A stretch of DNA of 64,000 nucleotides from Hirundichthys speculiger (GCA_018398805.1 JAGFBZ010001254.1:806001-870000); one strand, 5' to 3'. Positions 22,077 to 33,789 are shown, counted from the first letter of the stretch. A program made the numbers and translations. Notes: generated from the letters alone by a model not told the origin.

Positions 22077-24695
22077 AGGAAGAGGGTTGATCCTGAAGCT
22101 CTTCTTCTGATTTAAGTTAGTGAGAAACATGCTTTGCAGGCCCACAGTAAAGACACCATTCCCTCAGAAATCTCTCATCCCTGCCTCACCCTGAATGGAA
22201 ATGGAAGTACGTCGGTCAGTCGTGCCGAAGAGTGGAGCTGCTTGTTTGGGAGGTGTTTTGGAATCGTCTCGGTTTCTAACGTAATGAGCTTGGAAGTTGT
22301 AAATCACCAGTGTGGTATTTCCTCAGTTCTGCGTTCTCCTCCAAGTTAAACCCTTTTTTTTTTTTTTTTCCTTTCGTCGGCTACCTAAAAAGGCCTTAAA
22401 GTGCTTCACTTTTCTTCTCCATAAGGAAGTTTTCTTTGTCTCATTTTGGAAGTGCTGTAAGGGGTCTCTGTTGCCCAACTCCTAAGAGATGATCTATACC
22501 GCACCTCTTCCAGTGTTTATATATTTATACATATATATATATAGCACATGACATACATGATAAATACTTCATTTAAAACAACATGACAATCTGTGAAGGT
22601 ACATTTCTACTTCTTTCTTTTGGCTCATTTGAGTTGCGTAAAGTTTATTCTCATGCTTTCATTGCATCCAAGACAGACACTTGAAATGAGGAAAAGGAAA
22701 ATATAATCTGAGGTGAAGAGATAGTTCTGCAGTTATTTTTTTTCTGCTGTAACAGATTGAAAACATTGAAACTGAAGCTCAAGACAGACTTAGGAAGAAG
22801 CTTTTCAAGCCTCTCCGTTTTCCAAGGTTTCTTATTTAGTATTTTTAGACTACAGACATGAAAGTGGGATCATTCCTCTCATCAAATGTGTACAAAGATG
22901 GCAAACAAGTGCATTTATTAAATTGTCAAAATGTTCCTTTTTAAACAAAGTGATCAAGCTACTGAAGTGGTGACATGATCAGAAGAGTTGCTCATAGACG
23001 GTGGATGAAGGATTCATCTCCAAAATGTTACATATCCATTTAAAAGAGAAAAATCATCAAATTTGTCATTTCAATCTCAACAAATTTGATGATCTGCCTG
23101 TTTTTTTTCACCCTATAAATTTCATCTATCAAATGTGTGTCAAAAAGACACTTATTGAAGCAATCACTCACTCTGTAAAAGCAGAAGTAACTGATAAATT
23201 TGCTTTTAAATACTGGATGCATCACTTTGGAACAAAACTCTTCGACTGTAAACTTTACCCCGGTGGGACTAATGCAAGGCGGCATCCAAATGCATTAGCA
23301 TTCAAAAATAAAAGGCAGTCTGGCTGCACGAGCCAGAAAAGGAAAAAATATAAGAAACATACAAGAGTGGAATGGTAAAAATGTCATCACTTCCAGCACA
23401 CGCACGCTCAGAAACTCACACACCCACGCACACAAATGTGCGCGAATATAATCGCGCGAATGCAGAATCTTGCACACTGGACATGTCACAGACATATCTG
23501 GCATGCATCTCTAAGAAGAAAACACTTTTAGTTAGAAATTCTTTAACTGGTCTAGAGCTCTGATAACTTCTGTATGTACATAAATTAACAATAAATATAG
23601 GTAATGTTTATATATTTTGAAATATATATATATATTATTAAATAATGAAATATTCTTATATATTTCAAATATATTCATAGAATCCTTTCCAATTTGAAAC
23701 ATCTTTAAAGATATATAATCACAGTTTAGTAATGAAACATGTAAGAATACAGGTCTCCCTACTGGTCTGGCTGCAAAGTCCCCGTAACAAAGAGCAATAA
23801 ACTGTGATCAAAGTCGGCCTGTTTTTCCAGACTAATACATTCCACTTTATCTGAAGGATGAGAAGTAATGCTATGTGTGTGGTCGGGCTAAGTGATCACG
23901 TGGTTAGTGTCCCAAGTTTAAAAAGAAAAAAATAAAATAAAATAAAACAAACTGATCAGTCCGTAGATTCTGTTTTTCATCATGTGAACCCAGCGGTCCG
24001 ACAGGGAGCCAGCCCTGACAGGAGCCATGGAGGCCTGGTTCAAATAGGCTGATTGATTATCTGAACTGATCTCCCGGATGCACGATATTTGTTTTCCTAT
24101 GTCGTCTGATCACCTGAATGTTTATTAAAGGGACACTACAGCGAGGACCTCAAGGGGAAGATTGGTTCGGAACAGTCGAGAGAAAATGTAAAAAGGAACC
24201 CCCATTTCCTTTGATTCAATCTCTCTTCTTCTGTTCTTTTTTTTTGTGACATACATAGACTGGAACTGGACCACATTAACACTGACTGAGGGGAGCTAAG
24301 TTGTCTACATGCATGCAGTGGTTCCTTCTTTCTCTGTGCCCCTCTCCTGTTGACATGGCTTACAGTAGGATGCACCCGGGAACAAAGAGAGTAGAAGGAA
24401 ACGGTAATCCCGCAGGTGTAGAGAAGGATGAGTCTCACTCCCTCCCACAATGCCTCGGTGATGTCGGGGGACACCTCAGTTCCCATGTGTGTCCATGATT
24501 GCCTCCTCTGGGGAAGGGGGTTAACTTCTGTGCGCTGGAAACTACTGTTCCTCTCTTTGTGTCTTTGGACCTGTTAACCGTTGGTCCCACCTCCCCTTAT
24601 GTCCTCTGACTGTCTTGCTGACGCCTGCGTAACAGTTCACAAACAAAACGGGTCTTATATTGCACAGCATGCCCTCATGGCCTTGTGGTGGTTTG

Positions 24696-24785
24696 TCAGT
24701 GATAGCGACTTCTCTTCTCCTCTGTCTCAGAGTTGTAGTCCCTCAAACCAATGCCTCGCTGGAGGTTCAGTAAAGAGTCTTTCAT
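24696..24785 (-). CDS. gramd1b: gramd1b terminal exon (29 codons plus stop)
   Basis: This exon is too short for a long-frame search. Acceptor ctaatttttag is followed by MKDSLLNLQRGIGLRDYN, then SETEEKRSRYH and TGA. It joins the upstream exon in phase 0 to give VVLLDQMKDSLLNLQ. As I remember human GRAMD1B, it ends LLDQMKDSLINLQNGI and EEKRNRYH; GRAMD1A has a different tail (DDSFS). This exon is therefore the strongest single argument for GRAMD1B over GRAMD1A. It is the C-terminal segment after the transmembrane helix. Confidence 0.93.
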   Translation of the reverse strand: MKDSLLNLQRGIGLRDYNSETEEKRSRYH

Positions 24786-25844
24786 CTAAAAATTAGTGAG
24801 AAAAAAACAAAAACAAAAGGATAGCATGTTTAGCTACAGTAGGAAAAGTCATGCAAAACTCCAAAGTTCTCAGTTTTTGGAAACATTGTGGGAATGATGT
24901 TTTAAAAAAAAAAAAAAAAACCTTAGTCTGGTATTTACAAATAATTTCTTTTCATATTATGGACTAGTTTATAATATTTCTCCCACACTGAAACTCCTCT
25001 GACAGATAGTAGATGAGACTTTAAAGTCTAGCAAACCAAACAAAGATGTTTCTCCTTTATTTTTATTGGCCCAATGCTTTAATGACGGCGCAGTGATAAG
25101 TTGTGGTGAGATATTTTGCCTGCAGCTTTAGTGGTCTTTGCTGGGAGGAGATTTTGGCAGTCTCACTTATTTTTATTTGAAATGTTCTTTGGAAAATATC
25201 CACCTTAATATAATGAGAAATCCACTGGAAGACATGTCGTGGTAACAGCGTTTGCACAGGCTGAACTGAAAATGCTCATTTAAGTTAATGCAACCACAAG
25301 GCACTGGAGCTTTCAGGCCTGGCTGCTTTTTAACTTTACACAGGGCTTGTGGAAGGCGTGATTTCACTGCCTCACCAGCAGCTGCGTAGCTTTATTAGCT
25401 TGTGGTTCTTTTGGTGGATTTAATGCATTTCACAGAGCCAAGCTGGTCACTCATTGCAAAACCTTTTACGGCACACCTTGCAGAAATTGCTAACTAACTC
25501 CCTGGAAGTAAAAAGTTCTCCTCATCACAGGAAAACTGATTTAAGTACAGGCTCTCTGCACCAAACATGTGTTAACACAAACTGAACAAGCTCTAAAATG
25601 TGGAGTAGGTGGTGCCAGAAGTCTGGTTAAATGGATGGAAGGGCAACTAATTATTTCCCTCGGCTCAACAGATCCACAGATGCTTTTCATATTAATTTCA
25701 AAACACTTAATTACCTTTAAATTAGTCAAATCAATTTGGCTGAACGTATTAACTTTAAAAGCACAGGTGTCTACCTGTAACAGGGGTGTAAGTACAGTTT
25801 GTCATGATTTTAACTTGTTGAAGTTCCTCTTTGAGTCTGCGTAC
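24786..25844 (-). other. gramd1b: gramd1b last intron
   Basis: Donor CAG|gtacgc (25839-25844 on the plus strand) to acceptor ctaatttttag. It contains a poly-A run (24902-24919) and no other feature I recognise. Confidence 0.75.
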
Positions 25845-25965
25845 CTGATCCAGCAGCACTACTGACGATTTAATAATCTCTCTCCACTTCTGCAGCTCAG
25901 CATCATGGTAGCGCTGTTGCGCCTCCAGGAGCTGGGCCCACTCCATCTGGGTCTGAGGGAGTTTA
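25845..25965 (-). CDS. gramd1b: gramd1b exon: C-terminal region after the membrane helix
   Basis: This 121-nt exon encodes SKLPQTQMEWAQLLEAQQ, then RYHDAELQKWREIIKSSVVLLDQ. The EWAQLLE and ELQKWREIIKSSV blocks are typical of the GRAMD1 C-terminus and form an amphipathic helical segment. The acceptor tttcgcag follows a GT-rich run on the minus strand. It starts with the third base of a Ser codon (AG|T) and ends in phase 0 at gtacgc. The frame stays open for 90 more bases past the donor (to 25755), but that extension has no family match and the phase-0 join to the next exon does. Confidence 0.94.
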
Positions 25966-26371
25966 CTGCGAAACACACACACACATATTGGCATCATCAG
26001 GGGGAAGGCCCCGAAGCATGATTTCCATTTGGAGAGACTGCCAATAAACAGTTTGGTAAATTGTTTCAGTAAGCCCAGAGCTATTGAGGGGTAATTTTAG
26101 AAACTCTGTTTTCCTGTCACGTGAAGGTCCATATGGAAAAAGTTTAGTCTGTATGTCTGAGACACGGTGTGAGTGCATGCGTGTATCTGAATGACAGTGA
26201 TTGGTGCAAATTACACGAGTAGAGGTCTGTTCAGTCTCGTCTCTTCAGTGATAAGGTTTTTATGTCCTCAAATGCCTCTGAACTCCATTAGTCACGCTCA
26301 GATGCTCTAAAAAGTTTTATACAGATAATGGCTAACAAGAATGTTCAGAATGTAAATCTGTGCTTTTGTAC

Positions 26372-26479
26372 CTCTCCTGAAGCCGCAGACTTTGCCAGGT
26401 TGTTAAGGACTGAGCGGAGTACTCCAGCATCCACAGCTTGTAGAAGAGCATCATGTTGAGGAAGACCAGCAGGACCAGG
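26372..26479 (-). CDS. gramd1b: gramd1b exon: second half of the transmembrane helix
   Basis: Acceptor ccctcttcag; the exon encodes LVLLVFLNMMLFYKLWMLEY followed by SAQSLTTWQSLRLQE and ends in AG|gtacaaa. Together with the end of the previous exon it makes one hydrophobic helix of about 22 residues, closed by the aromatic/basic FYKLW edge. This is the ER anchor of Aster proteins. The string MMLFYKLWMLEY matches GRAMD1B; GRAMD1A has a diverged 'LLFYRLWSLE'. The length is 108 nt. Confidence 0.95.
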
Positions 26480-26754
26480 CTGAAGAGGGAACACATGAGC
26501 CAACACGTGAAGCCTTCCCTTTACATCTGAGCATTTCCCAGTACATTTTTAACCTCGAGGCATGACAATGAAAATTATATATTTAACTGTAATGGGAATA
26601 TGTGTATCTGGCCCAACAGGGTAATCACAAAACATATACCTGAGACAGATCCTGGGGACGGCAATGGGAGGAGAGGAGATAATGGTTACACTCACGAGAA
26701 CAATGATTAAATTATTTGAAATGAAAGCAAAAATGTTTAGTGAAAACTCTTATT

Positions 26755-26900
26755 TCTATCCATCCATCCATCATCTATGCCCGTTTAATCCTATGCAGGG
26801 TCACGGAGATCTGCTGGAGTCTATCCCAGCTCTCTTTGGGTGAAAGGCAGGGGTACCAGTTGCCAGGTCGCCAGTCCATCACAGAAATCAAATTTTTTTT
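26755..26900 (+). repeat. dispersed teleost repeat ('atccatccatccat ... gggtcacggag')
   Basis: The order is tatccatccatccatcatc, cccgtttaatcctatgcagg, gtcacggagatctgctggag, ctatcccagctctctttggg, tgaaaggcaggggtacc and ggtcgccagtccatcac. This is a very common fish repeat of non-LTR type. A second, more diverged copy lies at 60735-60860. It is in a gramd1b intron between the two transmembrane exons. Confidence 0.65.
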
Positions 26901-26966
26901 CGTTGTAAATCAGTCTACAGGGAAAAAAAAAAGTGTCAAATGTGTGTATGTGTGTGTGCTTCGTAC

Positions 26967-27267
26967 ACAAAACTGATGATGAGTAGCAGCTTGGAGACGC
27001 TGGACAGAGCCAGGCCTCTGGGCAGGTGATGGTGTTCTGGACTCTGGTGCCTGGTCTGTGTGGAGCCAGCCACTTGTTTGATCCTCTGGATCACTTCCTC
27101 ATCTGTTGGCGTGGTAACAGGACTGAGGGCCTCATCCAGATGTTGGCTACGCATGTTGGGAAGTGGCCTCTTCTTCCGCCTCACCGTTGAGTTCTTCAGC
27201 ACCTTGGCCTTTGGAGATAACTGGTGGGCCTCGGTCAGCATCTCTTCCAGCTTGGACAACTCCATCT
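26967..27267 (-). CDS. gramd1b: gramd1b exon: basic stem and first half of the transmembrane helix
   Basis: This is the largest gramd1b exon here (301 nt). Acceptor ttgctctcag; it encodes MELSKLEEMLTEAHQ, the basic cluster VRRKKRPLP, HLDEALSPVTTPTDEE, IKQVAGSTQTRH, and then SVSKLLLIISFV, where the membrane helix starts. It ends in GT|gtacga, which with the C opening the next exon makes a Val codon. SPVTTPTDE and VAGSTQTRH are GRAMD1B-specific as I remember the family. The positive stem before the helix suits a cytosolic orientation of the N-terminal domains. Confidence 0.94.
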
Positions 27268-27689
27268 CTGAGAGCAAAGAGACCCTGTCACATTTTAGTC
27301 TGAACACCTCACCCACAGTCATTTAAAATCATGACAAAACTCTTCACCATCATTTGAACATGAAATTCACTGTGATTATTTCTTAATGTGGAGGTCAGGT
27401 TTAGCAATAAGACATTATTTTAATCTATAATTCATCTCAGACCTACAGTCACGTATAATAGTTTGTGAGCATAACATGATAAAAGTCTTCAGATTGTCGT
27501 TGGCTTTTAGGATTAAAAAAATAAAACCTTCAGTTGAACAACATGCAGCATTTTTCTGCTGTGAAGCAAAAAAGGAAAAAAAATAAAAAAAAAAAACAAA
27601 ACCCAAAACAATCATGTGGGCAATGCTAAGTACTACCATGACTACAATAGCCTGTGGATCCACTTTTTTGCGGTAGTTGTTTCCTGTAT

Positions 27690-28235
27690 GACTTTATTAA
27701 TTGTTCACATCATTGTGGAGGAATGTTTGTCCCATTCTTCTTTACAATATTGCCACAGTTCATTGGTTCATACAGAGTTCTCTTTAAATCCTTTTAAAGT
27801 TTTTCAGCTGTGATAAGGTCTGAACCAGTGTTCTTGTATCCAGGTCTTCAGGACCAACTGCCCCACATCTTTTCCTGCTCCAACACACCTGGCTCAAATT
27901 AATGGCTCATTGAAAGACTTTGATGACAATCTGATGGGGACTTGAGGGCGAGAATCATTTGTAATGGTGGCGCAGTGGGTCCTGAGGGCCGAGATTGAAG
28001 AACACAGGTCTGAACTGGGACTAGGCCAATCTGAAACATTGTTTCTTTAATTTTCCAGCCATTCTGATTTCAACCAAGCTTTAGCTGTTGGACAAATGGC
28101 CTTACATTTGCTTCTAGAATACTCTAATATGCGGTGGTGTTTGCAGATGAATCAGTGACACCAAACATGGTGTTGGGCTGAGAAAAATAAGACTAAACTA
28201 CTCCACTTTGGTCTCATGTTTCCAGAGGACATAGG
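27690..28235 (-). mobile_element. Tc1/mariner-like transposase relic, interrupted
   Basis: 'gaggaatgtttgtcccattcttctttacaat', 'ggactaggccaatctgaaac', and 'ccaaacatggtgttgggctg' with 'ctccactttggtctcatgtttccagaggac' are antisense landmarks of Tc1-like transposase genes. All frames are broken. The relic stops at about 28235 in the middle of the 'ccagaggacat|tgtccag' landmark and resumes at about 28931, so it appears split by the segment described next. An unrelated stretch (27835-28010) may be another insertion. Confidence 0.5.
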
Positions 28236-28930
28236 CCCCGATCGTACACTCTCCCTTACCCATTACCACTAGCCGCTACCCTCAAATTGCATGTATAGGA
28301 ACCTCCGCTAACCGCTAATGCAATGTTCCGCCCGCTATAGCCGCTACACATTTTGCCAATTCTTTTACTCACTTTGTACGTGTGGCAATTGGCATGTCTT
28401 TTGCCCAAACTCAGTATCTTGCCATCGCAGGGTTTAGGAAAAAGCATAGCGGGTGGTCCAACCATCCGCAATCCATGTTGGCGCGTACAAGAGCGCGTCC
28501 AAATGACATCAATGCACGTCCACCTGGTCATATGTGGATGTGCACAAACGGCTCCTACCTCTCGAATTAACTCTTGTATAAAAAGCGTGCTTTGGCCTCA
28601 GTTGAACCCCTGAGAAAATGGCAGAGATGGTCTTAAACGGCTTGCTCGCCAGTTAAACCATAGTCGACCAGAACGTGTTTGGGAAAGTGGGTTTGGGAAA
28701 GCGGTTTGCTGGTAGCGCAACCTGCTCTTAAAGGCAATGGCTGCTGACGCCCTGATTGGTTTAACAGGTGGAACGCCCTAACCACTCCTATGCATAATGT
28801 AGCGGGAAGGGCAGGTGGGATAGAGGGTTTAGGAAGGTGGAAAAGTGCATTTTTTTGCGGGGGAATGCCATCTCCGCTACCCGCTATCCCTAAATAGCGG
28901 CTTCTTTTTAATGCCATTCGCTTCGCCCTT
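28236..28930. mobile_element. unclassified ~0.7-kb element inserted in the Tc1 relic
   Basis: Both ends are rich in tagcgg/ccgcta units: 'actagccgctaccc', 'cctccgctaaccgctaatg' and 'cccgctatagccgctac' on the left; 'tctccgctacccgctatccc' and 'taaatagcggcttc' on the right. The composition is GC- and CpG-richer than the flanks. Inside is a TATA-like string (tgtataaaaagcgtgc) followed about 30 bases later by atggcagagatgg, but that frame stops after 11 codons. Open frames on both strands (for example 28256-28531 minus) have no recognised domain. PIF/Harbinger affinity is possible but not shown. Confidence 0.4.
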
Positions 28931-29662
28931 GTCCAGAGTTGGTGACGATTGCTCTGCAGATCTCCTCTGGTGTTCCTACTCTGTCCCCCAGTCTCGTGTT
29001 CCAGTCAGCCAATACAGCAATTGACTGCATGTGGTGTCTCAAAGCTTCAGCTGTGATTTGAAGCAGCTCGCCTCTGTGTCTGTTGTTGATAGTGTAAACA
29101 CATTAGAGAACATCGGTCGTGGCACTTCTCTGTAATCATGCTCTTGTGGTTACTTGTTGCTGCTAGAAGGTACTTAAAGTTTAGTTTAAATCTGTATCAG
29201 TTTTGTTGATTTTTGTGTGAAGCACACTTGTGATTGTCAGGAGACCAGGCCAGACTTTAGTTTCCAGAACATTCACATTCCCTTCATTATATTCAGTAAC
29301 ACGGTCTTGGATCAGGGGAACTGTCACTTTTATATGTCAGCTTGTGTTTGGGCTACATTCTGTTTAATATTGAGGACAAGTTAACTCTGTTTTGCCTCTA
29401 GTCTTTTTATTTTTTTTTTCTTTGATTGTCTTTCCATGCCTTCCTTGGGTTTGCCTCCTTTCATCACTAAAATTAGGGGAATTAAATTTGAAAACCCTTC
29501 TTTATCAGTTGTCTCTCCTGATCTAAGCTGATCTGGGACGCTGTGCATCTCAGCTACCGTTCTCGAACCATGTGAGCCTTTCATGTTTTCTTCTATCTGG
29601 TGCCACACCTTGTGTGACTACTGGAAACGTATGCTACCAACCCAAACAGGCAAACAAAATCA

Positions 29663-29821
<159 letters not shown>

Positions 29822-29842
29822 TCATGTGGATACAAACTGTCA

Positions 29843-30013
<171 letters not shown>

Positions 30014-30039
30014 CTAAGAAAATCAGGAAAATCTGTTGT

Positions 30040-30540
30040 TAACCAGCTGTCTTTTACAGTGCTTTCACATCTCAACTTGTTTTTCTTTCTGGCGAGAATC
30101 ACTTGATGAGTTTGTAAAGCTGCGGCATTTTTATCTCAGTTGGGCTTCTCCTAATAAAGAGAAAAACCCAAACGTGCCTGAACGTATCGTTTCAAGCCAC
30201 ATGAGCACATCCTTATCAGTTATTGATATCTGCCGCAGAGTCAGAATATATAAATACAGGAAGAAGGTGCTCTGGCGTTTTATGACATTTAGGGCCATAT
30301 CACAAAAGAGTGCTATGATAATCTACAAAAACATTGGACCTCATTGAGTTCATCATTTTTTTTACTTTGCTCTGGATATATTTGCTTTATTCCTTTTTCG
30401 TCTAAATCTTTTTGTTTGTGATTTTATTAGGCAGTATATTTACATTCTTATGCTGTTTTTATGATTTTTTTTCTATTCTTTTCATCCTAATGCCTTTGTA
30501 AAGCACTTTGAGCCTTGCCTTGCTTTATGCAGTAACGTGC
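30040..30540 (+). repeat. probable retroelement 3'-end fragment
   Basis: The string cctttgtaaagcactttgagc at about 30492-30512 resembles the 3' end of fish non-LTR elements, preceded by T-rich sequence. The open frame 30036-30347 has no recognised domain. The left limit is uncertain. Confidence 0.35.
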
Positions 30541-30970
30541 AATTCATATCTTTATCCCAATGCAGCTCTAATTACATGGACTGTTCTCTGAGCATACATT
30601 TCAGGAGACGTGTGTGTTGCGGAGAGGTCCTGCATACATCCGACCAGGTTTCCATCAGGCACTGTACCGCCTCACATCTCTATGTTTGTCCACAATTCAT
30701 CCTAACAAAGCTGCAGCAAGTCATGGCATTTAGGAGGACAGAACCAGAGTTTGCCAGATGACTTGGATCAAGACCATATCTATTTTGGGGGTTTCGGTTC
30801 CGGTTCTTTGGGTTTGCACCCAAGTTTAACTGCTGTGCTCACAATGGCTAAAACAGCATCAAGTAGGAAAAAATGTGATGTTTAACGCAGATTAAAGCCT
30901 GTTAAGTGTGAAGCACTCTCAGAAAAGCAGCGTGTAAACAGTCAGAAAGGTAAAGGTGAGTTGTCTTTAC

Positions 30971-31089
30971 CTGTGTCTCAGTGACCGTGGCTGTTTTAGG
31001 CGCCAGGGGGTTGGACAGGGAGATGGTGTACATGATCTCTCTGGTCTGGTTCCCAGCCACCTCTTTCTTCCATGGGTGGTACACCACAT
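30971..31089 (-). CDS. gramd1b: gramd1b exon: VASt/ASTER domain
   Basis: 119 nt, acceptor ttttctgttcag, donor gtaaagac. It encodes (D)VVYHPWKKEVAGNQTREIM, then YTISLSNPLAPKTATVTETQ. SNPLAPKTATVxETQ is one of the best conserved strings in the GRAMD1 family. The Asp codon is completed from the previous exon (G|AT) and the exon ends in phase 0. Confidence 0.95.
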
Positions 31090-31182
31090 CTGAACAGAAA
31101 ATGGCAGGAGCATTTTTTTTTTTTTTAGACATTTTCACTGGTGGTTGGACAGAAAACGGGCAGTAACGTGGGGAGCACCCAC

Positions 31183-31326
31183 CTGAGAATCGCCTCTGCT
31201 CCATGAAGTCACTCATGAACTGAGACTCCGTGAACAGGATGTCATAGAGCTTGTCCACGCTGACCTTGTACACCTCATTGATATGCTGTCTGCCATTTAG
31301 ATCGTCGTGGAAGGCTTGTACCTCAC
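31183..31326 (-). CDS. gramd1b: gramd1b exon: start of the VASt/ASTER domain
   Basis: 144 nt, acceptor ttcatatgtag, donor gtgggtgc. It encodes EVQAFHDDLNGRQHINEVYK, then VSVDKLYDILFTESQFMSDF and MEQRRFS. VDKLYDxLFTxSxFxxDFMEQRRFSD marks the first helix and strand of the domain. Phase 1 at both ends. Confidence 0.95.
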
Positions 31327-31463
31327 CTACATATGAAAGAAGCACAAAAGATCACATGACCCTCTCATGTTTCTCCACCTCATCCTGTCATGGCCGCGGA
31401 GAAGACACAGTTCATTATGTTTGCAATCTGAAGTGTCGGTGTTTGTCTTTCTGGTGCATTTAC

Positions 31464-31653
31464 CCTCATCGTGGGTTTCTGAAGAGTCACTGAGCTCAGT
31501 GGGGATGTCTTCATTGTCGTTTAAGTCCAGAGACGGTGAGGGGACAAGACCACCGGGCCCGCTGGTTTCGTTCTTGTCCTCCACCGGTAGAGGCACAGCC
31601 AGCAGCTCACCGTCTGGTAGGCAGTCTGCAAATTCCTCTGCTGGGAGTTCAAA
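31464..31653 (-). CDS. gramd1b: gramd1b exon: acidic linker before the VASt domain
   Basis: 190 nt, acceptor tgtcccctag, donor gtaaatgc. It encodes FELPAEEFADCLPDGELLAV, PLPVEDKNETSG, then SPSLDLNDNEDIPTELSDSS and ETHDEG. The final block (SPSLDxNDNEDIPTELSDSSxTHDEG) is essentially that of GRAMD1B, while the first half is variable as expected of a disordered linker. It starts in phase 0 and ends G|GT. Confidence 0.93.
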
Positions 31654-31800
31654 CTAGGGGACACAAAGGACACATCCACAGTTTTCCACGTGAAATCTTG
31701 TCAAACGCATTCCCTGAAGCTACTCTGACCTGGAGAGATGTTTAACTTGATGTGGTCTTTCCGTACCACGTCTGGGGTTAGAAGGCAGCATTTAACTTAC

Positions 31801-31960
31801 TGTAATGGGTGTGTCGTGGTTGCCAGGGCTGGGGATGGTGCTGTTTGGGATGGCCTTCTTATGTGGCAGAGGACTCCCCTCAGTCTTGGCCTCTGCACTG
31901 TTTTTTGTCAAGTTGTCAGCGTTGATCTCATTCTCCTCATTGGGAATCTCTTCGCTGAAC
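31801..31960 (-). CDS. gramd1b: gramd1b exon: variable linker
   Basis: 160 nt, acceptor ggtgtcctcag, donor gtaagtta. It encodes FSEEIPNEENEINADNLTK, NSAEAKTEGSPLPHKKAI, then PNSTIPSPGNHDTPIT. It is low in conservation but keeps the frame: it completes a Gly codon (GG|G) from the previous exon and ends in phase 0. EEIPxEENE matches the GRAMD1B linker as I remember it. Probably disordered and phosphorylated. Confidence 0.88.
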
Positions 31961-32926
31961 CTGAGGACACCAAAGCAAACACAGAGAAGATAGTTATTTC
32001 ATCTCAGTGTATTTTGTCTCACCTCCCGATTAGCTTCCTCAGACACATACAGCATTTTTTTTTTTCCCCCCAGTGTGATTTGATTTATTTGGTTCATAGA
32101 AGAGTCGTGCTTGACAGTTGATAAAACAGAGAGAGAAGACCTGCAAACTCAGGCTGAAGTGTGTTTTTCTTAGATTACATAAGCATTTTTGAAACAAGCC
32201 TATGGATGTGTTCGCCTATGATTCACGTGAATCTGGGAGCTCAGGTTTCATTTGTTCTGGCAGAAAGCATCGGCCCGGGTCTCTTTTCCACCCACCTATG
32301 TGTTGGCCCACTGTTTATTTAAAATGGGTTGGGTCTGATATGATAATACTGTACAGAGGGGCTCCATTAAGGCATTAGATATCAAAGGTATATCACTGAT
32401 AAACATCAAGATGATGTTCCACATGTGTGGGGAAACACGTGAAAGTGATCTCTGCTTTATTTTGTGCAAGTACGTAAGGCGCTACTCTTCTTAAGCCACA
32501 AACACTTGTACCCACACCTCATCAGAGACTGTGGACTGTGAACGCACTGAAGATTCAAACCAGAGCTCTTTATGGTTTCATATACTTCAGACAGCTTTAG
32601 AAAATGTAATGCTAAGCCTTCAGATGGATGCTTATTTAGTCCACTGTATATTTGAAGACTTTTCCAGCTGCTCAGCAGTATTCAGCACATCTGGTAAATC
32701 AAGAACTTTAAAAGAAACTGTAGAATCATTCAAAGCATGCAAGCAACTGTGGATTGAAATGCATTACCTCAGAGAGCTGGAGTGACTGCTTTATGCTTGT
32801 AGGCGACTGACCATGTGACTGTAGCTTGTGGGCTCACTTATATTGTAATTTTCTAATTTGGGCAGTTAGGTGACTGTTTTTAAATGGACCCTACAGTAAC
32901 TGATGCTTCACTGCAAGCAAACTCAC

Positions 32927-33042
32927 CCCATGGTGTTGAAGTCATCATCAGGGGGAACATAGTCCTCGTCATCACTGGTGAGGCCAAGCTCGTTGCCATA
33001 GCACTGATGAACAAAATGCCACAGTTCTTTGGGGCACAGGGG
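32927..33042 (-). CDS. gramd1b: gramd1b exon after the GRAM domain
   Basis: 116 nt, acceptor cttccgcag, donor gtgagttt. It encodes PLCPKELWHFVHQCYGNEL, then GLTSDDEDYVPPDDDFNTMG. PKELWHFVHQCYGxELGLTSDDEDYV is a family block following the GRAM domain. Phase 0 start, phase 2 end. The EDYVPPDDDFNTMG stretch is typical of GRAMD1B. Confidence 0.95.
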
Positions 33043-33188
33043 CTGCGGAAGGTGTAAACAATGCAAACGACGAATGTCCCATGCCACGTTTATTTTATAT
33101 AGAAACTATCTGATTCAAGCGTGTAGAACTGCCCGTTTCAGATAAACATGAACAATGCTCTACAGTCACGGACCAACAGCTAGCTTAC

Positions 33189-33269
33189 CTTGTCAAGTAG
33201 TGCATTCTGCCACAGTCTGAACATCATCATGTAGGTCCTGTCCCTGGCTCCAAATGAGGTGAAGAAGTG
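33189..33269 (-). CDS. gramd1b: gramd1b exon: GRAM domain, C-terminal strand/helix
   Basis: 81 nt, acceptor ctccctcacag, donor gtaagcta, phase 0 at both ends. It encodes HFFTSFGARDRTYMMMFRLW then QNALLDK. HFFTSFGARDRTYxMMFRLWQNALL closes the GRAM (PH-like) fold. Confidence 0.96.
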
Positions 33270-33589
33270 CTGTGAGGGAGAAAGGGGGAACATTCACATG
33301 GGCTTGCTGCAGCATACTTTGATCGTCACATGGAAATGGCCAACCTTTTTCCAAATAATTCTTTATTTTGGGCAACTACATATATATTAATGGTTAGTGC
33401 CAGTGCAAATTACTCTTTTTGAAAGGAACATGCACCCCCTACTGGTGACAAAGACTAAATCACTAATTTTCCTGATATCGTTCCACTTCATGCCACAAGG
33501 ATTTCACAATGTTCCTTCAGGCACCAACAAGTATATTTTGAATATTTTTTTTTCACAATCACAGGAGATGAAAACATTGTGTCCCTTAC

Positions 33590-33685
33590 CTTCTCAGTGT
33601 CTGTGCAGACCTGGATGGCATTGGGAATGAGGCGAGCTGTCTTCTCTTTTGTCATTGAGCAGATGTCCTTTAACCGCACCGTCAG
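33590..33685 (-). CDS. gramd1b: gramd1b exon: GRAM domain core
   Basis: 96 nt, acceptor ttccatgcag, donor gtaaggga, phase 0 at both ends. It encodes LTVRLKDICSMTKEKTARLI, then PNAIQVCTDTEK. MTKEKTARLIPNAIQVCTxxEK is the most recognisable string of the GRAM domain, which senses anionic lipid and accessible cholesterol at the plasma membrane. Confidence 0.97.
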
Positions 33686-33789
33686 CTGCATGGAAACGCA
33701 TACAAACGTTTATGCATGCACATTCACACACACGTGTCCCAGTACTGTGCAAAAAACTGCATTGAAGTGAAGAGCGTTAAAAGCATTAC

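Larger units (their letters stand above)
20985..24695 (-). other. gramd1b: long 3' UTR of gramd1b (inferred)
   Basis: This non-coding stretch follows the gramd1b stop. Several minus-strand AATAAA occur (plus-strand tttatt near 24121, 22914, 22645, 21250 and 21001). The one at 21001-21006 has a GT-rich minus-strand follower (gtgctgttgtttttg) and is my preferred distal site. Simple repeats inside are a 26-base G run (21798-21823), (AC)n (22048-22076) and (GT)n (21118-21138). A UTR of 3-4 kb is in line with mammalian GRAMD1B, but the end point is not proven. Confidence 0.45.

Noticed and set aside
25755..25844. Continuation of the gramd1b frame to a stop at 25755 as the protein C-terminus
   Set aside because: No family match past LLDQ, while the donor at 25844 joins in phase to the 24.7-kb exon with the expected GRAMD1B ending.
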